The notes under the pieces are model-generated. The model was not told where the DNA came from. It ran no database searches and saw nothing but the letters and a program-made list of their open reading frames with translations. Below, in pieces: positions 1 through 11,934 of a DNA stretch of 64,000 nt. The translations under genes were made by a program, and so were the position numbers. The DNA comes from Vicia villosa (Eukaryota > Streptophyta > Magnoliopsida > Fabales > Fabaceae): positions 106,687,692 to 106,751,691 of the forward strand of contig NC_081184.1 of NCBI RefSeq assembly GCF_029867415.1. Reading direction: 5' to 3'. The first letter of the stretch is position 1, and the number at the start of each line of letters is the position of its first letter.

Positions 1-1860
1 TATCTATTTTTGAATGATTATTTTGTAAATATGTTTAGAACATTTTAAAAAGTTCCTTAAAAAAAATTAATTTTAATTTTTAAGTTGAGATTTTCATTAC
101 TTTTATCATTATGTTTGAAATTTGAAAAATTCATATTTAATTCTTCTTATTTTAAAAAACAAATAGAAAAACTACTTAATTATGATTTAACTCGACAAAT
201 ATTTTATGAAGTCTAATTTACCTATAATTTAATCTTAAGAAATTTGAGGTCTTATGCGGCAGGCCGTCTTATACGCCCTCAAATACGGTCCTGATTCTAC
301 TTTTAGGTTATTTCCTTTACTAAACGATTTGATATTTATATAAAAATAGAAGAAAATAGTTAAATTTAGTCTTCAATACTTTTATGCCATAAGTTTTTGC
401 AAATAATGTGTTATGTTCATTAAATAAATTCCCTATACACATGTATGCAAGTTAAATCTTTGAAGTATTTATAAAGGTTTAGTTCATATGCACCAATATT
501 ATAGTAAATTTTATATTGCGACTAATTATAGTTGTCATATCTTTAAATGTGTTTAACTTTTAATTTAACTATTTTAGAATAGTACTTATAAATAATTCTA
601 ATAGAATGAAATGTAAATTTCTTATAATAACTCACTATGCATAGGAATTAAATCTATTTATAATTTGTAAATATTATGCAATGATTTCATGAACGAACAA
701 ACTTATAATAAAAGTTTTAATCATACTACTACTTAATTTAAAATATTAATAACATTTTTTTATTAAAAATAAGAACGACGTTATTCACTCAAATTGATAG
801 AGTACATCTATTTAAGACAATATAAATTTTGCAACAAAAAAATTGAAAATAAGTTTGACACACGTTTACAAAGAAGAATCCATTTTTTTTTACAAGTTCG
901 GCCTAAATCTATTTTGGTTCATAAACTCTTATTCATGCCAAGATGTTCCTCGAATATGATTTTCCCTCCATCATGTTTCCATCTTGTAACACAAAATTTC
1001 TCCATACATAACCTACAATATGAAGAAGGAAAATGAATATCAAAGATTCAAGTTGAATTTCCAAGTTTCAAAAGGAATTATCATCATGAACATTAAAAGG
1101 CAAAGATGTTATGACTTCAAAAACAAGGCAAATATCAAAGAAAGAGGATTTCAAAAGCATCAACAAGAGAATGCAAGAATCAATGCAAGCATTGGAACAT
1201 TAGAAAGAACATGAGCCTTCACCAACAAGTAAATGCTACAAGAATCAATTTCAAACATTTTCAAATGCAAAGAAATTGTGAAAAGATTCATTTGCCCTCA
1301 AAAGTGATGTCATAATTTTGGAACCACACCTCTTCTAGAAGATCACTACAAACAAAATGTCAATCAAGTCATTCCCTAAATCACCCTTAACAGCTCATCG
1401 ATGGCACCACAAAATCTGAGAGAAAATTCCCTTCTAACGGATTCATTTTTATCCCAATTACAGCTCATTAATTTTTCACATATGTGAAGGAATATTCCCT
1501 TGATTTTGTTCAAAAATTTGGTTAGGGTTTTGAAAGGAGAAAAGGGGATCCACAGTTTAGTGGCTTGTAGTTGATTGAAATTAACCATAGATTCATGTTG
1601 AAGGCATGAAATCGATGAAGGTTTGTGTTATTTTGTTGCATTTTGGTTGTTTTTCTGCGTAGTTATAAAGGGAAATCAAAGGCTTGGGATGAAAGAGAAG
1701 AAGAGGGGTTTATGTTTTCACGAAAGAGACGTTGGTGGGAATAAATTAGGGTTTCTAAACCCGATCTTATGTAAAGGGGTGGTGGGTCTGGATCTGACCC
1801 GGTCTGGCCCATCTGCATGTTTTTGGAAATGTCTTTTATTTTCTCCCTAGGCCTAGCACG
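1..1860. other. AT-rich intergenic DNA, no gene recognised
   Basis: I see no supported gene here. The first 1200 bases are strongly AT-rich. Two short open frames (794-1036 and 1020-1214, plus strand) are lysine/asparagine-rich with no recognisable motif and are probably chance. From about 1500 to 1860 the composition changes (GTTAGGGTTTTG, GGGTTTCTAAACCC), which resembles the untranslated leader or LTR of plant retroelements and runs directly into the gag-like remnant at 1861. Confidence 0.5.
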
Positions 1861-2400
1861 TTGCAACACCCCCTCTGGCCCATGACCATAGGTGTTCTTC
1901 TAAAGGAAACAAGGGAGCTCACATCAACCATCACAAGTGTAGAAAAAGAGGTTTCTTCACTAAACTCTAAAATAGATAATTTCATACAATTGGAAAGTAA
2001 TTTGAAAACTATCTCAAATTCACTTAATGGAAAGACGAAGTTTAGAGAGAGGTCCAGTGATATGAAGAGAATAAATCTTAGGACGAGCATGAAAGAGATA
2101 AAAATTCTCAGAGAAAGTTGTTATACCTGAAAAGAAGACTATGATTCTGATATCTAACCACATGTCCCAGCATCGTGTTCAACATGTGTCATCTCATCAG
2201 AAGAGAAACAAGAAACAACCTTTGACATGTCACCATTATGGTAAATATGGACATGCAAGTCCTTATTGGTACAAATTATTAAAGATCAAGGGATTCTCGA
2301 CCAAGAAGAAGTGGAAACACAATGCTACTTCAACTAACTCAATAGCTTTTACAACACACTGAAGATCCTCAAGCAAAGAATGATGTTGTAATAATAAGGG
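1861..2400 (+). pseudogene. Sirevirus-type copia gag remnant (coiled coil plus zinc knuckle)
   Basis: Two plus-strand open pieces (1861-2130 and 2141-2362) in different frames read like the C-terminal part of a Sirevirus gag. The first has a leucine-rich helical stretch (ELTSTITSVEKEVSSLNSK) like the coiled coil after the nucleocapsid. The second carries CHHYGKYGHASPYWYKL, which matches the spacing of a CCHC zinc knuckle with the last cysteine replaced by tyrosine and the second by tyrosine as well, so zinc binding is probably lost. No protease follows. Function as gag is inferred from these motifs only. Confidence 0.5.
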
Positions 2401-4150
2401 TACTTGGGACAGGTCTAAAGAAAACACTACTCATGTCACTCTTAATAATAGAGCAAAGGGAATAATCAAGACCCCGAGTTAGTTGGTTAAGTCCAATCAT
2501 AAGAAAATGCTACTAAGGAAAAGATCAACAATAAATGTGAACACCATAAACCTTTCAGGTAATTAAAGGAGGAAATATGAGCTTCCATAAATCCAGATAT
2601 GTTGTCATCAACGAGGGTAAAGTAGCTTCTATGAAGAAGTACACACCCGAGGAAGACATCAGGCATTTGTAGGACCTAAGGGCTGATAAAGATAATATGT
2701 ATGAAGAGGAAAGATTAATCAAAATGTCAAAAAACATGTTCCAACATCCATCTCAAAAGTCGGAGTCATCTCTTGAGAATGGTGTGAAACTCAATCAAGA
2801 ATGGGTTATTGAAGGGAAAACTGATGATCAGACTGAAGGTCCTCCCAACTTTGAACAACCTATATTGGTTAGGAAGAAATCACCATAATATAATGACTTC
2901 TTATATGTCTGAAAGTGTGATTAACCAAAGACATGATAGGATGATTGGTGAAACAGAAGCTAGTGTGTTGAAGTCCAGTCAAAAAATATATGTATCAGAT
3001 AATTGTCTTAACATTCAAATTGTTGATAAGTCTAATCTAGATTTTGGTGGAAGTATAAGGGTTGTTCCACTCAGATTTGGGTCTATGAGAAATCATCATG
3101 ATGAAGATTCTAGGGAAACAAACTTGATAAATCCCGATGGTGATAAGAATGTGGCAGACATCCTACATGACATGATGGCAGAGGCCCAAAAGGCATAAGG
3201 AGAATGATGATCTTGTTCATGAAGATGTGGATGTTGATGTTGCTATAGGTGATATTGTTGAAGCTGTGAAGACTCTAGGTGAAAGTGTAAATGAAATCCT
3301 TTGTACTACTAATGCAAGAAGTATATATTGATAATTGATATGACTACCCAAATTAATGATAGTGCTGAGCTCATTGGGCTAGTAAAATCCAAAAACTCTA
3401 TGCTATCACCTGATAAAGATGGAAGATTCCTTAGTGCTGAAAACCCCAATCCCATTGTTATTCTTGGACCCATAAGAGTGATACCAAGAGTTTCAGGCTA
3501 CATAAAGAACATCTACATAATGGATGTCAACAACTTGAAGAGTGTTAATATGGAAGACAATGAGAAAGTGATCATTCTCATTCATGGAGAAGACATTGTG
3601 CAATGCAGAATATCAGTCAAGATACTAGTGAATGTTGTTCAACAAGTACAATTGAAGTAAGAAGTAGGCATGATTGGAGATACAATCTAACTTTATGATT
3701 ATCAAGTAATGCAAATAAAGAACTTGTTATGTAAACATGTCAGAAGAAATTGCACTCAACTGTTGAACGGTGACCAAATTATCAAAGAGCGAAATATATA
3801 TGTCATAATAGATGTGCCAGACATTCTGGGTAACATGTTGGTGACTGAGACCACAGATCAGCGGAAGAAAGTGCATATTTCCTATGCTAATTATGATGAA
3901 CATGGAGAGATTAAACTAAGAGCAGATGCTAAAGAATATGTCTTGGACATCATATAGATGCATGGCTTGGAGATTCTCTCAAGTATGAGGAAAGGTTACT
4001 AAAGAAGAAAAGCGTCTGTCACAAGAAAATTAAGGTTCAAAGGATACTGCTCAATGTACCATTGGAGGAAGTTGTTGTCAAGAAGAATCTCAAGGTTAAA
4101 ACATTTAGGCATGCTCGAGGGCTCTTCTTCTGTGAAACCTTGTAGCAATC
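2401..4150 (+). pseudogene. Unidentified decayed plus-strand coding, probably retroelement
   Basis: Open pieces at 2697-2888, 2809-3198, 3328-3660 and 3709-3957 succeed one another on the plus strand, broken by stops and frameshifts. Their composition is protein-like (balanced acidic and basic residues, hydrophobic runs such as NPIVILGPIRVIPRV) rather than random, and codons after the stops continue sensibly in neighbouring frames. I do not recognise a family. Position between a gag remnant and the end of the minus-strand Sirevirus suggests retroelement origin, possibly a variable accessory ORF. A host pseudogene cannot be excluded. Confidence 0.3.
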
Positions 4151-4441
4151 AATATTAGGGAGTTGTGCCAAAAGAGAAAAGTGTTTTTCTCCCCTAAGAC
4201 CATTTTGGCACTAAAAATGAGAATTCTTTTATTTTCAGAGATATGCTACAACTTGGGACAATCAAGAAAAACCTTCTTTATACCTCATTGCCCTCAGATT
4301 TAGGACCAAACTCTGATAATTAAAGCTCATCCTAACAACATGAATCAAAATTCTGGTGACTCGAGTTGGAACATCCCTTTCAAGGAAATTGAAGTCCCTT
4401 TCAGGGATATCAGAATCTTCATTCTCAAGAGCCTGAAGAAT

Positions 4442-6943
4442 CTAAGCCAGATTCTTTGGAGGTGTAGGAGCAGCAACTTCTGATGGATACTTAACAACAG
4501 GATATACCATATTTGGTGCTTTCTTTGAGGGATTCTCCCTTAGCCAGTTGAATAAAGAGTGAAAGTTTCCACTCAGAATAAGAAATTGAGGCTTCCATAC
4601 AACCATGGCAAGACAAGGCGCTTGGTCAGACACATCTTCTGCAAGCTCATCAACAAATTCTTTTTCTTCAAAGCAATACCTTCCCTTGAGATGACTGACC
4701 CAGAATTCTTCATAGGATCTTAGAAATCCAAGATGATCTGGAGCTTCTGCTTCACACGCCTTCTGAAGCTTCAGAAACTCAGAGTTCATCTTCCTTCTGA
4801 AGATCCTCCAGAGATTTCTCAATTCAACATCATCCATCAGGGCATGATGTGCTGCCTTCAATGTCTCTAAACCTATCTCCATTTTTAGTTTTAATATTTC
4901 AAAATGTACACCAACAGAAAATTCCCGGCGGGATTTGAGTCTGGTGATAGCAGAATCTGGGTTCAGAACAAAGTAGGGTTGGGGTTCTCTATCAAGAGAG
5001 AGATAAGATTCTACTTCTTCTGACTCGACGTCTAACACCACAAGCTCAGGTTCAGGACGGGGTTTAGGAGTGAAGTTGCAGTCACGAAACAATTGAGCCA
5101 AAGAACCAGTACTTTTAGATTCTGATTCAGGTGAATTGTTGGTAACAGGATTAGCAATGGGGGAATAGTTTGCATGAGGAGGAGGTTGAGAAATGGAGAT
5201 ATTTGTTTGAGGGGAAAAGAGGGTTTGAAGGGGTTGAATATCAAGGACAAGTGTATCAATGGGTTGGTCAGAAACAGCATTGGTTATGGGTGAAGAAGGA
5301 GGGGTGAGAACATTGGTAGTTTGAGGGGATTCAACAGAGGCTGTTTGTGGTTGATTTTCTGGTTGAGAGGGTTGAGGAACTTCTGTTGGTACAGATTCTA
5401 AAATTAAAATAGAAACAGAGTTAGGTTCAGAAACATGGATACCTGAAGAGCTCTTCTTCTGAGGCCTCTCAGAAACATCTTCCATAGCCTTTCGCATCTT
5501 CTTCTCATAAACAGCTTTTATCTTTTCTAGAGCAATTTCTCTCTTTCTGGAAGCTTCCTTCTCTTCTTCTTCCTTATTCACTTCTTATTGAATCACTTCT
5601 TCTTCTAACCTCTTTTCAACTTCAACAGTTTTCTTTTTCTTCTTCTTATCTTTCTTCTTCTTCTTCTCTACTTCCTTCTCAGCATTATTCTCAACATCTT
5701 CTTTCTTCTCTTTCTTTGACTTCTTCTTTTTCTTCTTTTTCTCAGCATCTTCTTGTTGTATATTCTCAATTTCAACAACAACGTTTTCATCAACTTCTGC
5801 AGCAGCTTCTTCTTGATTGTCCTTTTCCTCATTGACAGAAGGAAGATCATACTTTCGCTTTGTCCTTCTTTCTTTGTTGGTAACAACTTCTGGAGCAGCT
5901 TTTGAAACATCTTCTGAAGCTACAGGCTTGGAAGTTGAGGCTTTCTGACGAATGATCCCAGCAGGAGCATCTATAGTACTACCTTTCTTGACAACGTTTA
6001 GATAATGAACTTTAATATCAGGTTGTTCATTTAAAAAGAACGTTTCAAACTCAGCTAGCACATGTCCTCTTCTGTTTCTGACGCCTGGAATAGGTTGGGG
6101 AACATGTTAAATAACCTTAATAAGATTCATCTTTCTCAAGGTATTGGCATTCAAGATGCTTCCAGTGACAGTAACAAGGTCTTTGACAACTCCAGCAGTT
6201 TCCAATCTTTCAACTATCTTGGTTTGAACCAGAAGATTGGTAATGATTCTTCCAAAAGGAATAATATTTCCTTTCATGGTTCTATTCTCATCTCGAGTAT
6301 CTCTTACAGCAGTCCACATATGATTGAAAATGATGTATACAACATCAACCTTCTTCTGAGTACCAATGCAATACAAGATGTATTGTTGGTCTCTATTGAC
6401 AAAGTTTGGAGAATGGGTTGCTTTCCTGTGATAGAAAAACCCAAGAAGAATCTTTGTCCATATTTTGTAGATGTCCTTCAGATCCCTGACATCTTTTGTT
6501 TTCGTCACATCTGGGTATAGTTCAGCAAGAACATGATTCCAGTTTGCCCTTCGAGAGAGTTCAAAATCACCAACAGGCTCTTTCAAATCAAACAGCATAC
6601 GCAATGTGTCTTCAGTAATTGAGAAGAATCTTCCATGAACAAAAGAGACTATTGCTTTAGGAATGACGAAAGCGTTAACCCAGAGTTCTTTTACCAAGTC
6701 AGGATAGACCGGTCCATAGAACTCACGAAATAATGATGACCATCCTTGAAAGATCACATCATTTCTGAGACTAAACTGATGTTCTTCCAGATTATGAAAA
6801 TCAACTATCAACTCACAGATAACCTCTAAATCTTCCAGAGGAATTGTGCAAGTGAGTGGTGGATAGAACAGTTCTTCTTCTTCTTGTTGATGTTGTTGAG
6901 AAGGAGATGAAGAATCGGCAATATGGGATGAAGAAGCAGCCAT
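4442..6943 (-). pseudogene. Envelope-like ORF of Sirevirus A, two in-frame stops
   Basis: One minus-strand frame stays open from an ATG at 6943 (second in-frame Met; the first is at 7021) to a stop at 4442, about 830 codons, interrupted only by TAA at 6107-6109 and TAA at 5585-5587. The N-terminal part (CTIPLEDLEVICELIVDF, FYGPVYPDLVKE) matches my memory of the envelope-like product of legume Sireviruses. Next come lysine/glutamate-rich low-complexity repeats (about 5600-5760), a Pro/Ser/Gln-rich middle, and a conserved-looking C-terminal domain rich in Trp and Phe. No clear signal peptide or fusion-like segment is visible. The product's role is unknown in this group. Not translatable as one chain as it stands. 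Confidence 0.7.
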
Positions 6944-7367
6944 TTGCACCTTTCTGAGATTTCTAGGTTTCTTCTTGTGTTTAGGGTTAGAGAAAATGGC
7001 AAACAGATTGCAGAAATGCATAGAGAGAGAGAGAGAGAGAGAGAGAAACTGAATGCGTAAAAAAGAAAAAGATGTGATGAGAGGAGTTTAAATAGAAACA
7101 GATTTGAAAAAGAATGCAATGAAATTATGAGAATGAACAGTTACAAAATCAAGAAAATCAAACGCATTTAATGATGAATGACGTTAGGTGGGATAACGTG
7201 AAATTTGAAATGATTTGCACAGTGACCTAGGGCGGCATCTCATCAGTTGCACACATGCTTGTCCAAATAGAGTGAACACTTGTTCATCTTCTGGAAAAGT
7301 TGGTGACAGCTGTTTTGCTTTAACCTTGATTCTGAAAGAGTTAGAACTTCTCATCTTCTCATTCTGA
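6944..7367 (-). promoter_or_regulatory. pol-env spacer with possible internal promoter
   Basis: Between the truncated pol and the env-like start the minus strand has CTATTTAAACTCC (7086-7098), which resembles a TATA box, followed by a pyrimidine stretch that includes a (TC)n tract at 7022-7046 just before the ATGs at 7021 and 6943. TATA, pyrimidine leader and ATG in this order could drive a separate env transcript. This is a sequence-pattern inference. The (GA/TC)n tract is plain in the sequence. Confidence 0.4.
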
Positions 7368-8907
7368 TCATAGATCCGTACTGATATTCTTAAGAAAAGA
7401 TCTTGTTCTGATAGGATCATCCTTCTTTCCAAGAATGACATCTTCTGAGTGAGCAGAGGTGAGTCTAGAAGATCTTCTGACAGTTGGCTCTTCAGAAATT
7501 CTGAGATTCTCTAAAGAAGCAGCAACTTGATCTTCTGATCTTTTGCTTCTGGGTTCTTCAGCTTCTGATACTTTTCTTCTTGGTTCTTCAGCTTCTGAAA
7601 TTGAGATATCTATATCTGCAAAATTCTCAAACAGCTTTGGCTTTTCAAGACCAAGCTTATCATCAAATCTGATATTGATTGATTCTTCAACAATCAATGT
7701 TTCAGTACTCTGTAGCCTTTAGAGCGTTCAGAATATCCAAGAAGGAAACACTTCTGTGCCTTAGAATCAAACTTACTCAGATGATCTTTAGTATTCAGAA
7801 TAAAACAAACACATCCAAAAGGATGAAAATATGAAATGTTGGGCTTTCTGTTCTTCCACAATTCATAAGGAGTCTTATTAAGAATAGGTCTAATAGAGAT
7901 TCTATTCTGAATATAGCATGCAGTGTTTATTGCTTCTGCCCATAAATGCTTAGCCATATTGGTTTCATTGATCATGGTTCTGGCTATTTCTTGTAGAGTC
8001 CTATTCTTTCGCTCTACAACTCCATTTGCTGTGGAGTTCTACGGCAAGAGAAATCATGGGAAATACCATTTTCTTTGAAGTACTCCTCAAAGAATCTGTT
8101 CTCGAATTCGCCACCATGATCACTTCTGACCTTTATGATTTTACACTCTTTCTCAGATTGAATCTGAGTGCAGAAGTCAAAGAACACTGAATGAGACTCA
8201 TCCTTGTGTTTCAAGAACTTTACCCATGTCCAACGACTATAATCATCTACGATGACTAATCCATATTTCTTCCCTCTGACAGATGCTGTTTTGACTGGGC
8301 CAAACAGATCAATGTGTAGAAGTTCTAGCGGCCTAGAGGAAGAAACAACATTCTTAGACTTGAATGCAGGTTTGGAGAACTTTCCCTTCTGACATGCTTC
8401 GCAAAGAGCGTCTGATTTATATTTCAGATTTGGGAGTCCTCTAACCAGATTTAGTTTGTTAATCTGAGAAATCTTTCTCAAACTAGCATGGCCTAATCTT
8501 CTGTGCCAGACCCATTGCTCTTCGCTAACAGACATAAGACAAGTTACCTTCTGAATCTTAAGATCTTGAAGATCAATCTTGTAAATGTTGTTCTTTCTCT
8601 TTCCTGTAAATAGGATTGAGCCATCCTTCTGATTTATAGCCTTACAAGACTTTTGATCAAAGATTATGTCATAACCATTGTCACTTAATTGACTTATGGA
8701 CAACAAGTTATGAGCTAATCCATCTACCAGAAGAACATTAGTTATAGAAGGAGAGTTACCAGTACTTATGGTTCCTGAGCCAATTATCTTTCCCTTCTGA
8801 TCTCCTCCAAACTTAACTTCTCCAGCAGATTTAAGCACCAGGTCTTGGAACATAGACCTTCTTCCCGTCATGTGTCGAGAGCACCCAGAGTCCAGGTACC
8901 ATGACAT
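7368..8907 (-). pseudogene. Sirevirus A protease-integrase region, RT/RNase H deleted
   Basis: The 8907-8014 frame has the copia aspartic protease motif [12 protein letters not shown], the integrase zinc region (HRRLGHASL to CEACQKGK) and the integrase core ([23 protein letters not shown]). One base is missing in the run before GTPQQ-type sequence near 8040, so the frame shifts to 7975-7694 (ARTMINET region, LWAEAIN, CFLLGYSERSKGYR), and shifts again near 7697 into 7697-7368. Reading ends near DPIRTRSFLKN, which normally lies just before reverse transcriptase. Instead the pol-env spacer follows, so about 2 kb encoding RT and RNase H has been deleted. Non-functional. Confidence 0.8.
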
Positions 8908-9355
8908 GCTTTCCTTTGTCTTCTTTGCAGCTAAGGATATCTACAACGGGAATAATCTTTTCCTTAGGTACCCACATTTTCTTGGGTCCTTTCTTGTTAG
9001 TTCTCCTCAAGTTCTGATTGAACTTGGGTTTAGCGTTATAAACAACAGGAGGTACAACATGATATTCCTTAGGTTGAGCCACATGATATTTTCTAGGTTG
9101 TGTCACATGCTTCTTAGTGTGTGTAATGTGAAAGCTTTTAGCATGTGATGTGAGCCTAATATCATGGGAGTGGCCATACTTGAACTGATCATACAATGGC
9201 TTGTATGTGATTTTCATATCATCTACAGGTTCAAGTTTGTATGGGGTTTCACCCTCATATCCTATGTCAACTCTCTTGTTTCCACTAACAGCATATATCA
9301 TAGAGGCAAGTTGACTTCTTCCAATACCTCTAGATAAGAACTTCCTAAAGCTCAA
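8831..9355 (-). pseudogene. Sirevirus A gag C-terminal/pre-protease segment
   Basis: This minus-strand piece (174 aa) contains lysine/histidine-rich repeats (PRKYHVAQPKEYHVVPP) and a KKMWVPKEKI segment that in Sireviruses lies between the gag zinc knuckle and the protease. It overlaps the protease frame start at 8907 in another frame, so at least one frameshift separates them. A nearly identical segment is present in element B at 12380-12871, which supports its identity as part of the same polyprotein. Confidence 0.65.
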
Positions 9356-9378
9356 GTCATATTCTTTAAGAATATACT

Positions 9379-10716
9379 TTAGACTAGGAATAGAGATGAG
9401 CTAGCTTCAGAATTTTCTAATTCAAGCTTCTTAGTTTCAGATACAAAGAGCTTTCTCAGATTTTTATACTTAATACTAAGCTTAGCCTTGATTTCAAGAA
9501 TTTCAGTTAAACTGGAAGCTAGCTCATCTCTATATAGATTAGAAAATACCTCTTCAGAGTCAGAGTCTGATTCTGATGTAGATTCTGATTCAGCATCCAC
9601 AGTAGCCATCAGCGTAATGTTTGCCTGCTCATCTTCAGAGTCTGATTATGATTCTGATGAATCTGAATCATCCCAAGTTGCCATAATACCTTTCTTCTTC
9701 TAGAACTTCTTCATGGGTTTCTCCCTCTGAAGCTTTGGACACTCACTCTTGTAGTGACCCGGCTCCTTGCACTCAAAGCACGTGACTTTCTTTTTGTCAG
9801 ATCTTTTGATTCCAGAAGATTCTCCTCTTTCAGGCTTTTTAGAACTTCTGAAGTTCTTGAACTTCCTTTGCTTACTCTTCCAGAGCTGGTTTACCCTTCT
9901 GGAGATCATGGACAGTTCATCATCTTCTTCTTCTGATTCTGATTCTTCAGAATCTTCTTCTTCCACCTGAAAAGCGTTAGTGCATTTTTTATTCAAAGAT
10001 TTTAAAGCAGTAGACTTACCTTTCTTTTGAGGTTCATTAGCATCCAGCTCTATTTCATGACTCCTCAAAGCACTGATCAGTTCTTCCAAAGATACTTCAT
10101 TCAGATTCTTTGCAATCTTGAATGCAGTCACCATTGGGCCCCATCTTCTGGGCAAGCTTCTGATGATCTTCTTGATGTGATCAGCCTTTGTATATCCCTT
10201 GTCAAGCACTCTTAATCCAGCATTTAGAGTTTGAAATCTTGAGAACATTATTTCAGTGTTTTCATCATCCTCCATCTTGAAGGCTTCATACTTCTGGATT
10301 AATGCAAGAGCTTTTGTCTCTTTGACTTGGACATTTTCTTCGTGAGTCATCTTTAATGATTCAAAGATGTCATGGGCAGTTTCCCTGTTTGATATCTTCT
10401 CATATTGAGAATGAGAAATAGCATTCAGCAGAATAGTCCTTGACTTATGATGATTTTTGGATTGTTTCTTTTGATCATCACTCGTTTCTTGTCTTTACAT
10501 CTTTGCTCCACTAACATTTACTGGATGTTTGTAACCATCCACAAGCAAGTCCCATAACTCACCATCTAGACCAAGAAAGTAACTTTCCAATCTATCTTTC
10601 CAGTATTCAAAGTTTTCACCATCAAATACTGGTGGTCTAGAATATCCATGTCCATTTCCATTGTTGTGTTGATCATTTGAAGTAGATGTATTAGTAGGAG
10701 TAATAGCATCAACCAT
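9379..10716 (-). pseudogene. Sirevirus A gag, interrupted
   Basis: Gag begins at ATG 10716 (PPVFDGENFEYWKDRLESYF, the usual copia gag start), meets TAA at 10495-10497, and continues in the same frame through ETKALALIQKYEAF, RSLPRRWGPMVTAFK and the CCHC knuckle CFECKEPGHYKSEC near 9757, to TAG at 9700-9702. After that the frame remains open to 9379 with Ser/Glu/Asp-rich and coiled-coil sequence. Comparison with gag B at 12983-14281 shows the first stop sits where B has sense codons. Structural capsid and RNA-binding role is known for the family; this copy is dead. Confidence 0.8.
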
Positions 10717-10785
10717 ATTGACTTAGTGTTTTTCTCACACTGAATCTTTTTCTAACACGGTTAAGTGCTTGCACCTAGAACTGGT

Positions 10786-10797
10786 GCTCTGATACCA
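10786..10797 (-). other. Primer-binding site of Sirevirus A
   Basis: On the minus strand this reads TGGTATCAGAGC, the perfect 12-base complement of the initiator methionine tRNA 3' end used by most plant copia elements. It lies 2 bases inside the inner LTR edge (10800) and just upstream of gag, fixing both orientation and LTR boundary. Confidence 0.9.
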
Positions 10798-10799
10798 AT

Positions 10800-11934
10800 T
10801 GAAGGATAGAAAAACACTTAGAAAGGGGGGGGGGGGGTTGAATAAGTGTGACTTTAAAAACTCTTAAGATAAAAACAAATAACACAGTTATTTTTATCCT
10901 GGTTCATTGTTAATGAAACTACTCCAGTCCACCCCCTTAGAGTGATTTACCTCAACTAAGGATTTAATCCACTAATCAATCTTGATTACAATGGTTTTCC
11001 ACTTAGATACCCTCTAAGTCTTCTAGAGTATTATTATCACACCTTGATCACTCTAGGAAATACACCACTTAGAAACTTCTAAGTCTTCTAGAGTCTATAG
11101 ATCACAACTTGATCACTCTAGGAACCTTTTACAAATCAATGTAAAATAAATGTTTACAAGAGTATTCAAATGCTTCTTAAAAAGCTATAATCACAACTGT
11201 GATATTTCTCTTAAGTTCTAAGCTTAAATCTCACTAAGATATTACAAGTGAAGTGAGGTTGAAGATGAAGTTTGAGAGCTTTTCAAATTGACAGTGTTTC
11301 TGTATTTTGCGCAAGAGTTGTGTATTCAGCTTCTCATCAGAACTTCTATTTATAGGCGTTTGGGAAGATGACCGTTGGGAGCATTTAATGCGTTGCGTGT
11401 TCCGTACAGCTTTGCATTTAATGTTTCACTCTTTTGTCAACTACCTCGAGCCTTGCTTTTACTGCTTCTACTGACTTTGCCTTTTGTAGCTTCTAACGTT
11501 CCTTTTGTCAGTCAGAGTAGCCTATCATCTTGTACTTGCTTCTGATCTGATCTTTGTAGATACAACGTTTGAATAATCAGAGTCAAACAGTTTGGTGCAG
11601 AGCATCTTTTTGTCTTCTGACTTTGAAGTGCTTTAGCGTGATACCATAAGAACTTCAGTGCTTCATCTTCTGATCTCATGTTCTTCTGATGCTTCATAGA
11701 CCATATTCTGATTCTGCTAGACCATCTTTTGATGTCTTGCGAGAGCATGTTCTGATGTTGCATACTTGAACCTTCTGAGTCAGTGCTTCTAGCGCTGATT
11801 TGTGCGTACTCCTTATATAATTCCTGAAATGGAAAGTGTAAAGGATTAGAGTACCATATTGTCTTATAAAAAATTCATATACATTGTTATCATCAAAACT
11901 AAGAATATTGATCAGAACAAATCTTGTTCTAACA
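10800..11934 (-). repeat. 5' LTR of Sirevirus A
   Basis: On the minus strand the repeat starts TGTTAGAACAAG and ends CTATCCTTCA, with TG...CA termini, 1135 bp. The outer end is set by alignment with LTR B (14364-15437) and the inner end by the primer-binding site. A TATA-like CTATAAATAG lies on the minus strand at about 11345-11354. A run of 13 G at about 10825-10837 sits at the same place as a shorter run in LTR B. The LTR lies within a copia pol fragment (C), so A probably inserted into C. The matching 3' LTR is not in view and no target duplication can be checked. Confidence 0.8.

Larger units (their letters stand above)
4151..11934 (-). mobile_element. Sirevirus-like Ty1/copia element A, defective
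   Basis: Read from right to left this is: LTR (11934-10800), tRNA-iMet primer-binding site, gag, protease, integrase, a deleted RT/RNase H region, then an envelope-like ORF ending at 4442. The gag-pol-env order is that of env-bearing Sireviruses. No second LTR is seen at the left end, where homology fades near 4150 into unrelated plus-strand coding, so the 3' end was lost. The coding region carries in-frame stops and frameshifts described in the separate entries. It is not autonomous. Element B at 12380-15437 belongs to the same family. Confidence 0.8.

Noticed and set aside
4442..5581. Separate host gene encoding a Pro/Ser-rich 379-aa protein
   Set aside because: Its apparent start is GTG, and it lies in the same frame directly after a single stop from the env-like ORF, so it is the 3' part of that ORF.
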